Positions 16,372-23,557 of a stretch of DNA of 64,000 nucleotides are shown here, piece after piece. The stretch comes from Gemmatimonadota bacterium (GTDB taxonomy: Bacteria > Gemmatimonadota > Gemmatimonadetes > Gemmatimonadales > Gemmatimonadaceae). Both the position numbers and the translations under genes were made by a program. The stretch's first letter is position 1; the number at the start of each line of letters is the position of its first letter. The stretch spans positions 93,710 to 157,709 of the forward strand of contig JACPPC010000021.1 of assembly GCA_016191225.1 (NCBI GenBank). The letters are read 5' to 3'. The notes under the pieces were generated by a model that made no database searches, was not told the origin of the DNA, and saw only the letters and a program-made list of their open reading frames with translations.

Positions 16372-17151
16372 CTACACCCGCTGGCACCTCGGGCACCAGT
16401 ACGTCGACCGCTGCCCCTGCACGAGCCGCCGGATCGCCGCACCGCACCGGTGGCATGGTGCGCCCTCGCGGTCGTACACGAGGAATTCGTGGCTCTCGCC
16501 CTCCTCATGCCGCCCCTCGCGCGCCATCCCGCGCGCGAGCGCCTTGCGGATGCCCGCCAGCAGTCGCGTCACGCGCGCGGGCGCGAGCGACGCCGCGCTC
16601 GCGCGCGGACTCAGCTGTGCGTGCCACAGTGCCTCGCTCGCGTAGATGTTGCCGATTCCCGCCAGCAGGCGCTGGTCGAGCAGCACCGTCTTGATCGCCC
16701 CGCGCCGCCCCCGCAGCGCGGCGCGCAGCCAGTCCGCCGTCAGCGTCGGGTCGTCGGCCTCCGGACCGAGCGCGGGCAGGTCGGCGACGCCGCGCACGAA
16801 GGCAACCGTCGCGAGGGCCCGCGAATCGGAGAGCACCACGGTCGTGGCATCGTCGAGCTCGAGGGCGAACCGTACATGGGCCGGCGATGGCGCCCCCGTG
16901 GCGTGCCATTCCCAGTCTCCCGTCATGCGGAAGTGCACGTGCAACAGTGCCCCGCTGTCGAGGTGCAGCAGCTGGTGCTTGCCGCGCCGCGACACCTCGC
17001 GCACCGTACGGCCGGCGAGTGACCGCAACCGCGCTGGCGTCATGCTGCGCCGCAACGACCGGTGCAGCGCCCGCGCCCGCACGATCGCGCGGCCCACGAG
17101 CGCCACCCGCAGTCGTCGCACCGCGTGCTCGACCTCCGGGAGTTCCGGCAT
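16372..17151 (-). CDS. mutM: Formamidopyrimidine-DNA glycosylase (Fpg/MutM)
   Basis: 259 residues, start fixed by the processed N-terminus MPELPEVE, in which the catalytic Pro2 and Glu3 are intact. It removes 8-oxoguanine and ring-opened purines and has AP-lyase activity. Other features: RRGKHQLLHLDSG (DNA-binding Lys), LLHVHFRMTGDWEW, LLDQRLLAGIGNIYASEALW (helix-two-turn-helix), and a complete C-terminal zinc finger CHRC...CPRC. Slightly shorter than E. coli MutM (269). The much longer minus-strand reading frame enclosing it is a non-coding extension. Confidence 0.95.
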   Translation of the reverse strand: MPELPEVEHAVRRLRVALVGRAIVRARALHRSLRRSMTPARLRSLAGRTVREVSRRGKHQLLHLDSGALLHVHFRMTGDWEWHATGAPSPAHVRFALELDDATTVVLSDSRALATVAFVRGVADLPALGPEADDPTLTADWLRAALRGRRGAIKTVLLDQRLLAGIGNIYASEALWHAQLSPRASAASLAPARVTRLLAGIRKALARGMAREGRHEEGESHEFLVYDREGAPCHRCGAAIRRLVQGQRSTYWCPRCQRV

Positions 17152-17312
17152 GCCCCGCAAGCTAGCTCGTGCAAGGACCCCGGCACCGCCGCCGTCGCCG
17201 AGCACGGTCCGCGCGGCTGTTCCGCGCCGGCACCGGTGGGTCGGCCGCGTTTCGCGCCTTGATGCCGAATCTCCGGCGATTCGTCCCAGGCCGCCATCGT
17301 CGGCATCCTTGG

Positions 17313-17318
17313 TAGTAT
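17313..17318 (+). promoter_or_regulatory. Candidate -10 box giving a leaderless transcript
   Basis: TAGTAT lies only 7 nt before the ATG at 17326, so if it is a -10 element, transcription would begin at or within a base or two of the start codon. There is no Shine-Dalgarno sequence before this ATG, which is consistent. No clear -35 is visible. Confidence 0.3.
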
Positions 17319-17325
17319 TCCCGCC

Positions 17326-19050
17326 ATGCGCATCCTTTCTCCCGCGGTCACCTCCCTGCTCGGCGCGCTCGTGCTCGCGGCGGCGCCCGCGCGGGCCCAG
17401 CGGCTGCGCGGCGAGGTCGTGTTCGCCGACAGCGTTACCCCGGCTCGGGCGGTGATCGTCAACGTCACCGACTCCGCGGGCACGGTGGTGGCGCGCACCC
17501 TCACCTCGTCGGTCGGGAGCTTCGTCGTCGACCTGACGCGCGAGGGCCGCTACCGCGTTCGCCTGCTGCGCATCGGGTTCCAGCCCACCGAGTCGCCGGC
17601 CACCCTCGTGCGCACCGGCACGCCCGTCACCCTGCGCCTCGTGTTGCTCGGCGCACCGGTCACCCTCGCCCGCGTCACCGTGCGGGGCGAGCGCGAGTGC
17701 CGCATCCGCCCCGACTCGGCCCAGGAGGTCTTCCGCCTCTGGGACGAGGCGCGCAAGGCGCTCTCCGCGGCGCAGCTGGCGCTCACCAGCGGGCGGCTCG
17801 ACAGCGAATGGCTGCGCTACCAGCGCCGCAGCTCGGCCACCGACGAGACGCTGTACGAGGACTCCGTCGGCACCGGCAGCGGTCGCACGGCGCGCCCATT
17901 CGTGAGCGAGGCACCCGCGTCGCTGGCGCGCCTCGGATATCGTCGCGACATCGGCGGCACCGCCGTGTACCTGGGCCCCGACGGCGAGGCGCTGCTCTCG
18001 GAGGAGTTCGCCGCCACGCACTGCTTTCGCCTCCGGCCACCGCCCGACGGGCACCCCGGATGGATCGGTGCCGAGTTCGAGCCGGCACGGGAGCGCAATG
18101 GCATCGTCGACATCGCGGGGACCGCGTGGCTGGACCGGGCCTCCGCGGAGCTGCAGCTGGTCGAGTTCGGCTACACCAACGTCCCGGTCGAGGTGCGGCG
18201 CGCGGGGATCGGCGGGCGCATCGAGTACGCGCGCCTCGCGAGCGGCGAGTTCGCGCTCAACCGGTGGCAGATCCGCCTCCCCGGCACGCGCGACGCATTG
18301 CTGCGGGTGCGCGACGGCGGGTTCGAGCACACCGAGACCCGGCGACAGGTCACGCGCCTCAACGTGAGTGGCGGCGAGCTGCGGGCCGTGCGGGCCGACG
18401 GCGACGAGTCGTACCGGCGCGAGTCCGGCGCACTCGACGTCCGGCTTGGCACCGCGTCCGGCGTCCTGCACGCCGCCGGCGCCACGCTGGCATTCGCGGG
18501 CGCGCCCTATCTCGGCCTCGCCGACAGCGCCGGGATTGCACACCTCCAGCGCATCCCCCCGGGGACCTACCGCGTCGGCATCACCACGCCGGAGATGCGC
18601 GACCTCGTCGTCCGTCCCCTGTGGCGCGAGCTGACGGTGGCGGACGGCGACCGGACGGCCAGCGCGAGCCTCACCTTCTCCGACGACGACCTCCTGGCGG
18701 CCGCCTGCGGCGATGCCGGCGTGCGCCGGCGCGAGGTGCTCGTCTTTGGCGTCGCCCTCGACGCCGACGGAGAACCGTGGTCCAACGACTCGGTGCAGGT
18801 GCACTGGACGGCGGACGCCGTCCCCGACACCGGCGATCCGGGCCCCGTGCGATGGAGGGGGCGCCGCGCTCCCACCGACGAGTTCGGCCGCTGGTCGACC
18901 TGCGAGGTGCCGCGCAACGTCACCTTGGTCGTGGGCGCCGTGACCGAGTCCCCCGCCAGCCTGGCCCGGCGCGTGCGCATCGACGCCGGCCAGCCGGTCG
19001 TGCACCTGCGCCTGCCCGTCGTGCCTCGGAGGGGGCAGCCTCCGGCGTAG
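17326..19050 (+). CDS. Secreted protein with carboxypeptidase regulatory-like domain
   Basis: 574 residues. Signal peptide in the first ~25 residues (LLGALVLAAAPARAQ, likely cleavage after ARA). Residues ~28-110 form a carboxypeptidase-regulatory/transthyretin-like beta domain (RLRGEVVFADSVTPARAVIV, RYRVRLLRIGFQPTE, PVTLRLVLLGAPVTLARVTV), as at the N-terminus of TonB-dependent receptors. Here no beta-barrel follows. The remainder is unassigned, with a possible second TTR-like segment (LQRIPPGTYRVGITTPEM). Probably exported to the periplasm or outer surface; function unknown. Divergent from mutM. Confidence 0.72.
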   Translation: MRILSPAVTSLLGALVLAAAPARAQRLRGEVVFADSVTPARAVIVNVTDSAGTVVARTLTSSVGSFVVDLTREGRYRVRLLRIGFQPTESPATLVRTGTPVTLRLVLLGAPVTLARVTVRGERECRIRPDSAQEVFRLWDEARKALSAAQLALTSGRLDSEWLRYQRRSSATDETLYEDSVGTGSGRTARPFVSEAPASLARLGYRRDIGGTAVYLGPDGEALLSEEFAATHCFRLRPPPDGHPGWIGAEFEPARERNGIVDIAGTAWLDRASAELQLVEFGYTNVPVEVRRAGIGGRIEYARLASGEFALNRWQIRLPGTRDALLRVRDGGFEHTETRRQVTRLNVSGGELRAVRADGDESYRRESGALDVRLGTASGVLHAAGATLAFAGAPYLGLADSAGIAHLQRIPPGTYRVGITTPEMRDLVVRPLWRELTVADGDRTASASLTFSDDDLLAAACGDAGVRRREVLVFGVALDADGEPWSNDSVQVHWTADAVPDTGDPGPVRWRGRRAPTDEFGRWSTCEVPRNVTLVVGAVTESPASLARRVRIDAGQPVVHLRLPVVPRRGQPPA

Positions 19051-19074
19051 CTCCGATCGCCGAGGCGCCCCCGG

Positions 19075-20697
19075 CTATCGCGGTACCGGGCTCCCGGCGC
19101 GTGCCGGGGCACCACGGGCATCCGCCTGCCGCCAGTTGCGGTCAAGCGCCGCCCGCGCCTCGGTCGCCACCGCCGGGTCGCCGACCGCCGTGGCGGCGCG
19201 CACCAGGCCGTCGAGTGCCGACGAGCGCCCCGGATTCCGGTCGAGCGCGGTGGCAAAGGCGCGCTGCGCGTCGGCAGCGCGGCCCGACGCGAGCAGGAGT
19301 TCGCCGAGCGCCTCGTACGGCGGCAACGGAATCGCCGGCGGCCCGAATTCCACGGGAAGCGAGTCGTGAAGCTCGGCCGCCGCTCGCGCGAACTCCACCC
19401 CCCGCGCGAGCATCCCCCCGTGGGCGGCGATCGACGCATCGAGCAGCCGCTCCATCACGCGCACCTGCTCGCGCTCGATCACCGCGTCGGCGTCGGTTCC
19501 GGCGATGGCCTCGCGCACGGCGCCAAGCCGGCGCCACGCGGTGCGCGCAAGGCTCGAGTCGCCGCGATTGGAGGCCGCGATCCCGACCGTGAAGGCGTTG
19601 AGCGCTCGCGCGTATCCCCCCGCCGTGGAGTCGAGCAGCCCGCCCAGGAGCGGGCTCGACCACGCGTTCGACGCCAGCACCTGCGCCGCGCGAACTTGCG
19701 CCACGGCCCGGGCCAGTCGGGCGCGGCCGGCGGCCGTGCGCGCCTGCGCCGAGTCAAGCAACTCACCGGCCGCGCGAAACCTCCCCTGCTGCTGGTAGCC
19801 GTAGGCCAGCCACGAGAGGTAGTGGCCGCTCAGCCCGTTGCTGGCCTCGAGCGCAATCGTGTTCAGCGCGTTGCTCTCCTCCCACATGCCGAGGGCGAGG
19901 AAGATGTGGGTGGTCATGTGCTGCGCATGCGCCGCCGTCGGGGCGATACCGGAGTATGCCCGCGCCGCCCGGAGCCCCAGCACCGCGTGCGTCGGGTCGT
20001 CGAAGCTGTGGATCACGAAGTGCGCCGCCCCCGGGTGCCGGGGACTCCGCTCGAAGATGCGCTGCGCGATCGCGCCCGCCCGCATGTAATCGGGCACGCT
20101 GCGCACCCCTTGGTTGAGTCCGAGCCATGCGAGCGCCGTGAAGACCTGCACCTCGTCGTCCTCCGGGTATGCCGCCGCCATTCGCTGCATCTCCCGCAGC
20201 CAGAGCGTGTCGCGCCGCGCCTTGCTCCCCTCGCCGTAGAGCACCTCGGCGGCGTGGAGCCAGGCCTTCTCACGGGGCGTCGGGGCAAGGGCCGCCCGCG
20301 CCGCCGCGGTGGGCGCGAGGCGGGCGAGAATCGTGCGCGCGCTGTCGCGCTCCTGCTGGTTCCACACCGGGTGGTGCAGCGTCATGGCCTCGCCCCAGTA
20401 GGCGAGCGCAAAGGTCGGGGCGAGCCGCTCGGCGTCGCGAAAGGCGGCCCGCGCGTCGGCGTACTCGAAGGAGTGCATGTACAGTACGCCCTCGATGAAC
20501 TTCGCCTGCGCGGCAGGGGGAGCGGACGTGGGAAAGGAGATCGTGCCAAGGCGTGCCGTGGATCCCGGCGAGGTCGACACGGCATCGTGCTGGTGGGTGC
20601 CGCCCTGGGCGGTGGCGCGACGCGGGCTGGCGAGCAGCACGAGCAACGCTACCAGCGCGGAGCAGGGGGGGAACATCAGGCAGCGCGCGCGACGCAT
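19075..20697 (-). CDS. Exported TPR-repeat protein
   Basis: 540 residues from ATG 20697, chosen because GGAGGG sits nine bases upstream and the next residues form a signal sequence (CSALVALLVLLASPRRATAQ). A His-containing stretch (GGTHQHDAVST) follows, then tetratricopeptide helices: FIEGVLYMHSFEYADARAAF, FALAYWGEAMTLHHPVWNQQ, AARAYSGIAPTAAHAQHMTT, and a C-terminal TPR (AQRAFATALDRNPGRSSALD). Resembles periplasmic TPR proteins of unknown role. A TTGCTC/CAGTAT pair with 18-bp spacing lies upstream, on the minus strand around 20730-20765. Convergent with the 17326 gene. Confidence 0.72.
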   Translation of the reverse strand: MRRARCLMFPPCSALVALLVLLASPRRATAQGGTHQHDAVSTSPGSTARLGTISFPTSAPPAAQAKFIEGVLYMHSFEYADARAAFRDAERLAPTFALAYWGEAMTLHHPVWNQQERDSARTILARLAPTAAARAALAPTPREKAWLHAAEVLYGEGSKARRDTLWLREMQRMAAAYPEDDEVQVFTALAWLGLNQGVRSVPDYMRAGAIAQRIFERSPRHPGAAHFVIHSFDDPTHAVLGLRAARAYSGIAPTAAHAQHMTTHIFLALGMWEESNALNTIALEASNGLSGHYLSWLAYGYQQQGRFRAAGELLDSAQARTAAGRARLARAVAQVRAAQVLASNAWSSPLLGGLLDSTAGGYARALNAFTVGIAASNRGDSSLARTAWRRLGAVREAIAGTDADAVIEREQVRVMERLLDASIAAHGGMLARGVEFARAAAELHDSLPVEFGPPAIPLPPYEALGELLLASGRAADAQRAFATALDRNPGRSSALDGLVRAATAVGDPAVATEARAALDRNWRQADARGAPARAGSPVPR

Positions 20698-20850
20698 GGG
20701 GTCGGGCCCTCCAGATGGGTGCAGTGCGCGGACAATACTGTGCGCGGCGCCGTGAAGCGAGCAAGCTGGAGCGCTGTTCATCTGTGACGCTGGCTGCAAA
20801 CATATGATTATCGCGCCGAGTCATCTTCAGCCTTGTGAGCAGGTTGCCTA

Positions 20851-20878
20851 TTGCGTCTCACCTCAATTCTCCCATATT
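20851..20878 (+). promoter_or_regulatory. Predicted promoter of the 20915 gene
   Basis: TTGCGT (20851-20856) and CATATT (20873-20878) with a 16-bp spacer, in a locally AT-rich stretch. The predicted start is about 30 nt before the ATG at 20915. Confidence 0.4.
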
Positions 20879-20914
20879 GGCGGGCAGACAATTCCCCAGA
20901 AGGCCGGTGCCCTG

Positions 20915-21679
20915 ATGGTCCAGCAGCGATCCCTCCGACACGAATATGAGCTCTACGTCGAGAGCGAGATCGAGCGCTACAAGGACACCATTCCCCGCCA
21001 CGCCCTGCTCGCGATCGGTGACGAGGCGGTCGCGTCGCTCGAGTCGCAGGCGCAGATGGGTTTCAGCGAGCTCCTCCTCGTCGAGGAAGTCGACCGGATC
21101 ATTCGCAAGCGGCTGCGCGTTCCCGCCTACGACACCTGGAAGCGGCGTCGCATCCGGCAGATCGAGAAGTTCCGCGACCCGCAGCACTGGGGACTCTCGC
21201 CAGCCGCTCCGCTCGTGCGCGTCTCGCAGCAGGACGACGCCCGCGTGCTCGTGGCCGGCGCCCCCGACGAGAGCTCCGCCCTCTTTCTTGCGGCGAACGG
21301 CTGCCAGGTCACCGCGCTCGACGGCGACGAGGACGTCGTGGAGCGCGTGATGCACGCCGCGCTCGCCGCCGGCCTCGCCGAGCGCGTGCACGGGGTGGTG
21401 GCCGGGCTCGAGAGCTGGAATCCCGAGGGGCCGATAACGGGCGTCGTCTGCTCGGCCGAGGCGCTGGCCGGCATCACCGCGAGCGAGCGCGGCCGCGTGA
21501 TCGACGTGCTCAAGAGCGCGACCCGCGACGGTGGCGTGCACCTGGTGCAGACGATCATCGCCGGCGCGTCGGCGCTGACCCTCGAGGAGCTGCGGCGGCG
21601 ATACCACGGATGGGACATCTCCGTGGAGCGGAGCGCGGGGCTGACCTCCTCGTTCCTCGCGCGAAAGGGACCCGCCTGA
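20915..21679 (+). CDS. Class I methyltransferase-fold protein with degenerate SAM loop
   Basis: 254 residues from ATG 20915; an in-frame upstream ATG at 20804 adds residues that look non-coding. The N-terminal ~100 residues are highly charged and helical (YVESEIERYKDTIPRHALL, VEEVDRIIRKRLRVPAYDTW). Residues ~105-250 have the strand-helix pattern of SAM methyltransferases: ARVLVAGAPDESSALFLAA, VTALDGDEDVVERVMHAALA, ITGVVCSAEALAGITASERG. The glycine-rich GxGxG SAM loop is replaced by GAPDESS, so catalytic activity is doubtful. Promoter at 20851 and attenuator-like hairpins directly after the stop. Function unknown. Confidence 0.68.
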   Translation: MVQQRSLRHEYELYVESEIERYKDTIPRHALLAIGDEAVASLESQAQMGFSELLLVEEVDRIIRKRLRVPAYDTWKRRRIRQIEKFRDPQHWGLSPAAPLVRVSQQDDARVLVAGAPDESSALFLAANGCQVTALDGDEDVVERVMHAALAAGLAERVHGVVAGLESWNPEGPITGVVCSAEALAGITASERGRVIDVLKSATRDGGVHLVQTIIAGASALTLEELRRRYHGWDISVERSAGLTSSFLARKGPA

Positions 21680-21688
21680 CGGTTTCAC

Positions 21689-21743
21689 CTCGTGTCCGCA
21701 CGACACGAGCCAAGTTTTCGGGCGGGTGTCAGGGGGACACGAG
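21689..21743 (+). terminator. Hairpin plus U-run with alternative pairings (attenuator-like)
   Basis: Segment 1 CTCGTGTCC (21689-21697) pairs with segment 2 GACACGAG (21702-21709), followed within a few bases by TTTT (21715-21718): a short intrinsic terminator 10 nt after the 20915 gene. Segment 3 GTGTC (21726-21730) pairs with segment 4 GGACACGAG (21735-21743). Segments 2:3 and 1:4 are also complementary, so mutually exclusive folds exist. Confidence 0.5.
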
Positions 21744-21884
21744 CAGCGATTCGCGCGAGCCGGGGCGCATCGGCAAGTCATTGTGGATCATGCACTTGTC
21801 TCATGGATCCGCACTGGCACCGAAGCTGCAATGGCTCTCATCGGCGAGACATCCCGTCTCGCAAGCCGGGCGAGGGCCCTTTCC

Positions 21885-22037
21885 ATGATAGACGAACGCG
21901 GCCAGCAGGAGCAGGAACCCATCGGCATCGTGATCTCGCGCGGGTCACGCGACGAGCGCGCGCCGCGCTTCGCGGCGTATGTCTGGGGTCCGGCCCCCAC
22001 GGAACCGGCGGAGGCGCGCGCCGCGCAAGCGGCCTAG
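21885..22037 (+). CDS. Small hypothetical protein (50 aa)
   Basis: 50 residues from ATG 21885 (an ATG at 21831 would give 68). The core EPIGIVISRGSRDE and RAPRFAAYVWGP reads like a compact folded protein, and third positions are GC-rich as in neighbouring genes, supporting coding. There is no recognised family, signal or membrane segment. It converges on the Lys-rich micro-gene across the hairpin at 22115-22145. Confidence 0.45.
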   Translation: MIDERGQQEQEPIGIVISRGSRDERAPRFAAYVWGPAPTEPAEARAAQAA

Positions 22038-22114
22038 GCAGGTCAGGCGCGACCCGTCGCACCGGCGACTCGGCGAGCGGTCCGTATCCCGCTCGCACTT
22101 GGCGCCAGAAGCAC

Positions 22115-22145
22115 GAAGGGGCCGGCGAAAGTCGCCGGCCCCTTC
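22115..22145. terminator. Perfect 14-bp bidirectional terminator hairpin
   Basis: GAAGGGGCCGGCGA, loop AAG, TCGCCGGCCCCTTC: a perfect 14-bp stem. It lies 15 nt past the stop of the minus-strand 21-codon gene and about 77 nt past the stop of the plus-strand small gene, so it can end both transcripts. The A/T outer pairs give each orientation a short A-rich entry and T-rich exit. Confidence 0.7.
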
Positions 22146-22160
22146 TGCATTCTCGCTGGA

Positions 22161-22226
22161 CTACTTCTTCTTCTTGGTCGCCTTCTTCTTGGTGGCCTTC
22201 TTCTTGGTCTTCTTCTTGGCAGCCAT
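22161..22226 (-). CDS. Lysine-rich 21-residue peptide
   Basis: MAAKKKTKKKATKKKATKKK plus a final K, then TAG: 14 Lys, 3 Ala after Met plus 1 more Ala and 3 Thr, net charge about +14. GGAG lies six bases before the ATG (ggagctcacaATG), and a perfect terminator hairpin follows the stop, so it looks like a genuine expressed unit. All Lys codons are AAG. Similar KKxTKKA tracts occur in histone H1-like tails and bacterial nucleoid proteins, so binding to nucleic acid or another polyanion is a reasonable inference. No homologous family is recognised. A promoter with a palindrome lies upstream at 22492-22541, leaving a leader of about 280 nt. Confidence 0.6.
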   Translation of the reverse strand: MAAKKKTKKKATKKKATKKKK

Positions 22227-22245
22227 TGTGAGCTCCAGAACTGAG

Positions 22246-22383
22246 TTACACCCGGTCGATCCCCCGGTGGATCGTCAGGTGGGACAGCCGCACCCGCGTC
22301 GGGTCCGGCTCCGCTTGCAGCACCGCGCCGTTCGCGCGGTGCACGAGGAGGTCAGGCAGTTGTGGCGCGCCATGCAGGCACAC
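22246..22383 (-). CDS. Possible small protein (45 aa) upstream of the Lys-rich peptide
   Basis: GTG start, 45 residues. The reading frame has strongly GC-biased third positions and a plausible sequence (LPDLLVHRANGAVLQAEPD, then VRLSHLTIHRGIDRV). It ends 19 nt before the Lys-rich peptide ATG. No ribosome binding site is visible before the GTG and no family is recognised. It may be a real gene, the 3' remnant of one, or structured leader RNA. Confidence 0.3.
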   Translation of the reverse strand: MCLHGAPQLPDLLVHRANGAVLQAEPDPTRVRLSHLTIHRGIDRV

Positions 22384-22491
22384 GCACCGTACACCGTTGA
22401 CGAATGATGGGACGATTGGTTACGGCGCATGGCGCCGGGCGCACACCAGCGCGGCAGGTGGACACTCGCGCATCGCGATCGGAACGCCTTT

Positions 22492-22505
22492 CGTGATTAA
22501 TCACG
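22492..22505. promoter_or_regulatory. 14-bp perfect palindrome, candidate operator
   Basis: CGTGATTAATCACG is a perfect inverted repeat in an otherwise GC-rich region. It covers the predicted transcription start of the minus-strand promoter at 22513-22541, the usual place for a repressor site. It is also about 120 bp upstream of the plus-strand SDR gene. Confidence 0.5.
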
Positions 22506-22512
22506 TTGGGCG

Positions 22513-22541
22513 AATATAGGAACGGCCATTTTTTCGCGCAA
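22513..22541 (-). promoter_or_regulatory. Predicted sigma70-type promoter of the Lys-rich peptide unit
   Basis: Read on the minus strand: -35 TTGCGC (22541-22536), 17-bp spacer, -10 TATATT (22518-22513). Both hexamers are good matches at ideal spacing, in the most AT-rich stretch of this neighbourhood. The start would fall inside or next to the palindrome at 22492-22505. Confidence 0.55.
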
Positions 22542-22623
22542 TAGTTTTCTTTCGGCACGGGCCGCGTCATCATGCGCGTCGCGCATGCGACGACCGATCG
22601 CCGATCACCGGGAACTCGTTCGC

Positions 22624-23415
22624 ATGGACCTCGGCATCACCGCACGCGTCGCGCTTGTCACCGGCGCATCGAAGGGACTCGGGCGCGCGATCGCGCACGC
22701 GCTCGCGCGCGAGGGCGCCACGGTGGTGCTCGCCGCGCGGCGCCGTGACGCCGTCGAGGCGGCCGCCGCGGAGGTCGCGCGCGACACCGGCGCGCGCACC
22801 CTCGCCCTCGCCGCCGACCTCTCGCAGGCCGGCGACATCGTCAGGCTGGTGGCGGGAGTGCGCGAGGCGGTCGGCGATCCGGCGATCGTGGTCGCCAACG
22901 CCGGCGGCCCGCCGAGCACCAGCTTTGCCGACACCGCCGACGAGCAGTATGAGGCCGCCATCGCGCAGAACCTGCTGGGCTCGATCAGGCTCGCGCACGC
23001 GACGGTGCCCGCCATGCGCGCCGCGCGCTGGGGGCGCGTGGTCTTCGTCACGTCGATGGCCGCCAAGCAACCGCTCCCCGGGCTCCTCCTATCGAACACG
23101 GCGCGGGCGGGGCTGCTCGGCTTCGCCAAGTCGCTCGCCAACGAGGTCGCGTGCGACGGGGTGACCGTGCATTGCGCGCTGCCCGGGCACTTCAACACCG
23201 ATCGCGCCCGCGAGCTCGCCGAGGCGCGCGCGGCCCGCGACCAGGTGCCGCTGGAGCGGCTGCTCGCCCAGCGCACCGCCGCGATCCCGATGGGCCGCTC
23301 CGGGGAGCCGTCGGAGTTCGCCGACGTGGTCGCCTTCCTCTGCTCGGCGCGCGCGAGCTTCATGACCGGCACCGCGATCCAGGTCGATGGCGGCCAGGTG
23401 GCGAGCCTGCTGTAG
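22624..23415 (+). CDS. SDR-family protein lacking the catalytic Tyr/Lys
   Basis: 263 residues from ATG 22624. The Rossmann fold is intact: VALVTGASKGLGRAIAHALA (TGxxxGxG), LAADLSQ, VVANAGGPPSTSFAD (NAG), and C-terminal GEPSEFADVVAFLCSARASF with GTAIQVDGG. The usual YxxxK active site, expected in the helix after VVFVTSMAAKQPLPGLLLS, reads LSNTARAG, so Tyr and Lys are missing. A beta-ketoacyl reductase-like SDR subgroup with the same LSNxxRxG pattern is known. NAD(P) binding is likely and the reaction unknown. It lies upstream of tdh by 142 bp, in the same direction. Confidence 0.85.
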   Translation: MDLGITARVALVTGASKGLGRAIAHALAREGATVVLAARRRDAVEAAAAEVARDTGARTLALAADLSQAGDIVRLVAGVREAVGDPAIVVANAGGPPSTSFADTADEQYEAAIAQNLLGSIRLAHATVPAMRAARWGRVVFVTSMAAKQPLPGLLLSNTARAGLLGFAKSLANEVACDGVTVHCALPGHFNTDRARELAEARAARDQVPLERLLAQRTAAIPMGRSGEPSEFADVVAFLCSARASFMTGTAIQVDGGQVASLL

Positions 23416-23557
23416 CCGGGCCCCGCCTCGGCGCGCGCCCTCCCACCGTGCCGCGCCCTTCCCACGCCCGGGCGCGCCGACGACCTTTCCTCCGCACCTC
23501 CGGGTGTGCCGGTGCGCCGTGGGGCGCGCGGGCCCGACCTCCGACCCACGGTGCTGC

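Noticed and set aside
16372..19005. 877-codon minus-strand frame extending upstream of mutM
   Set aside because: MutM needs its free N-terminus MPELPE for catalysis, so the true start is 17151. The upstream extension is antisense to the 17326 gene.
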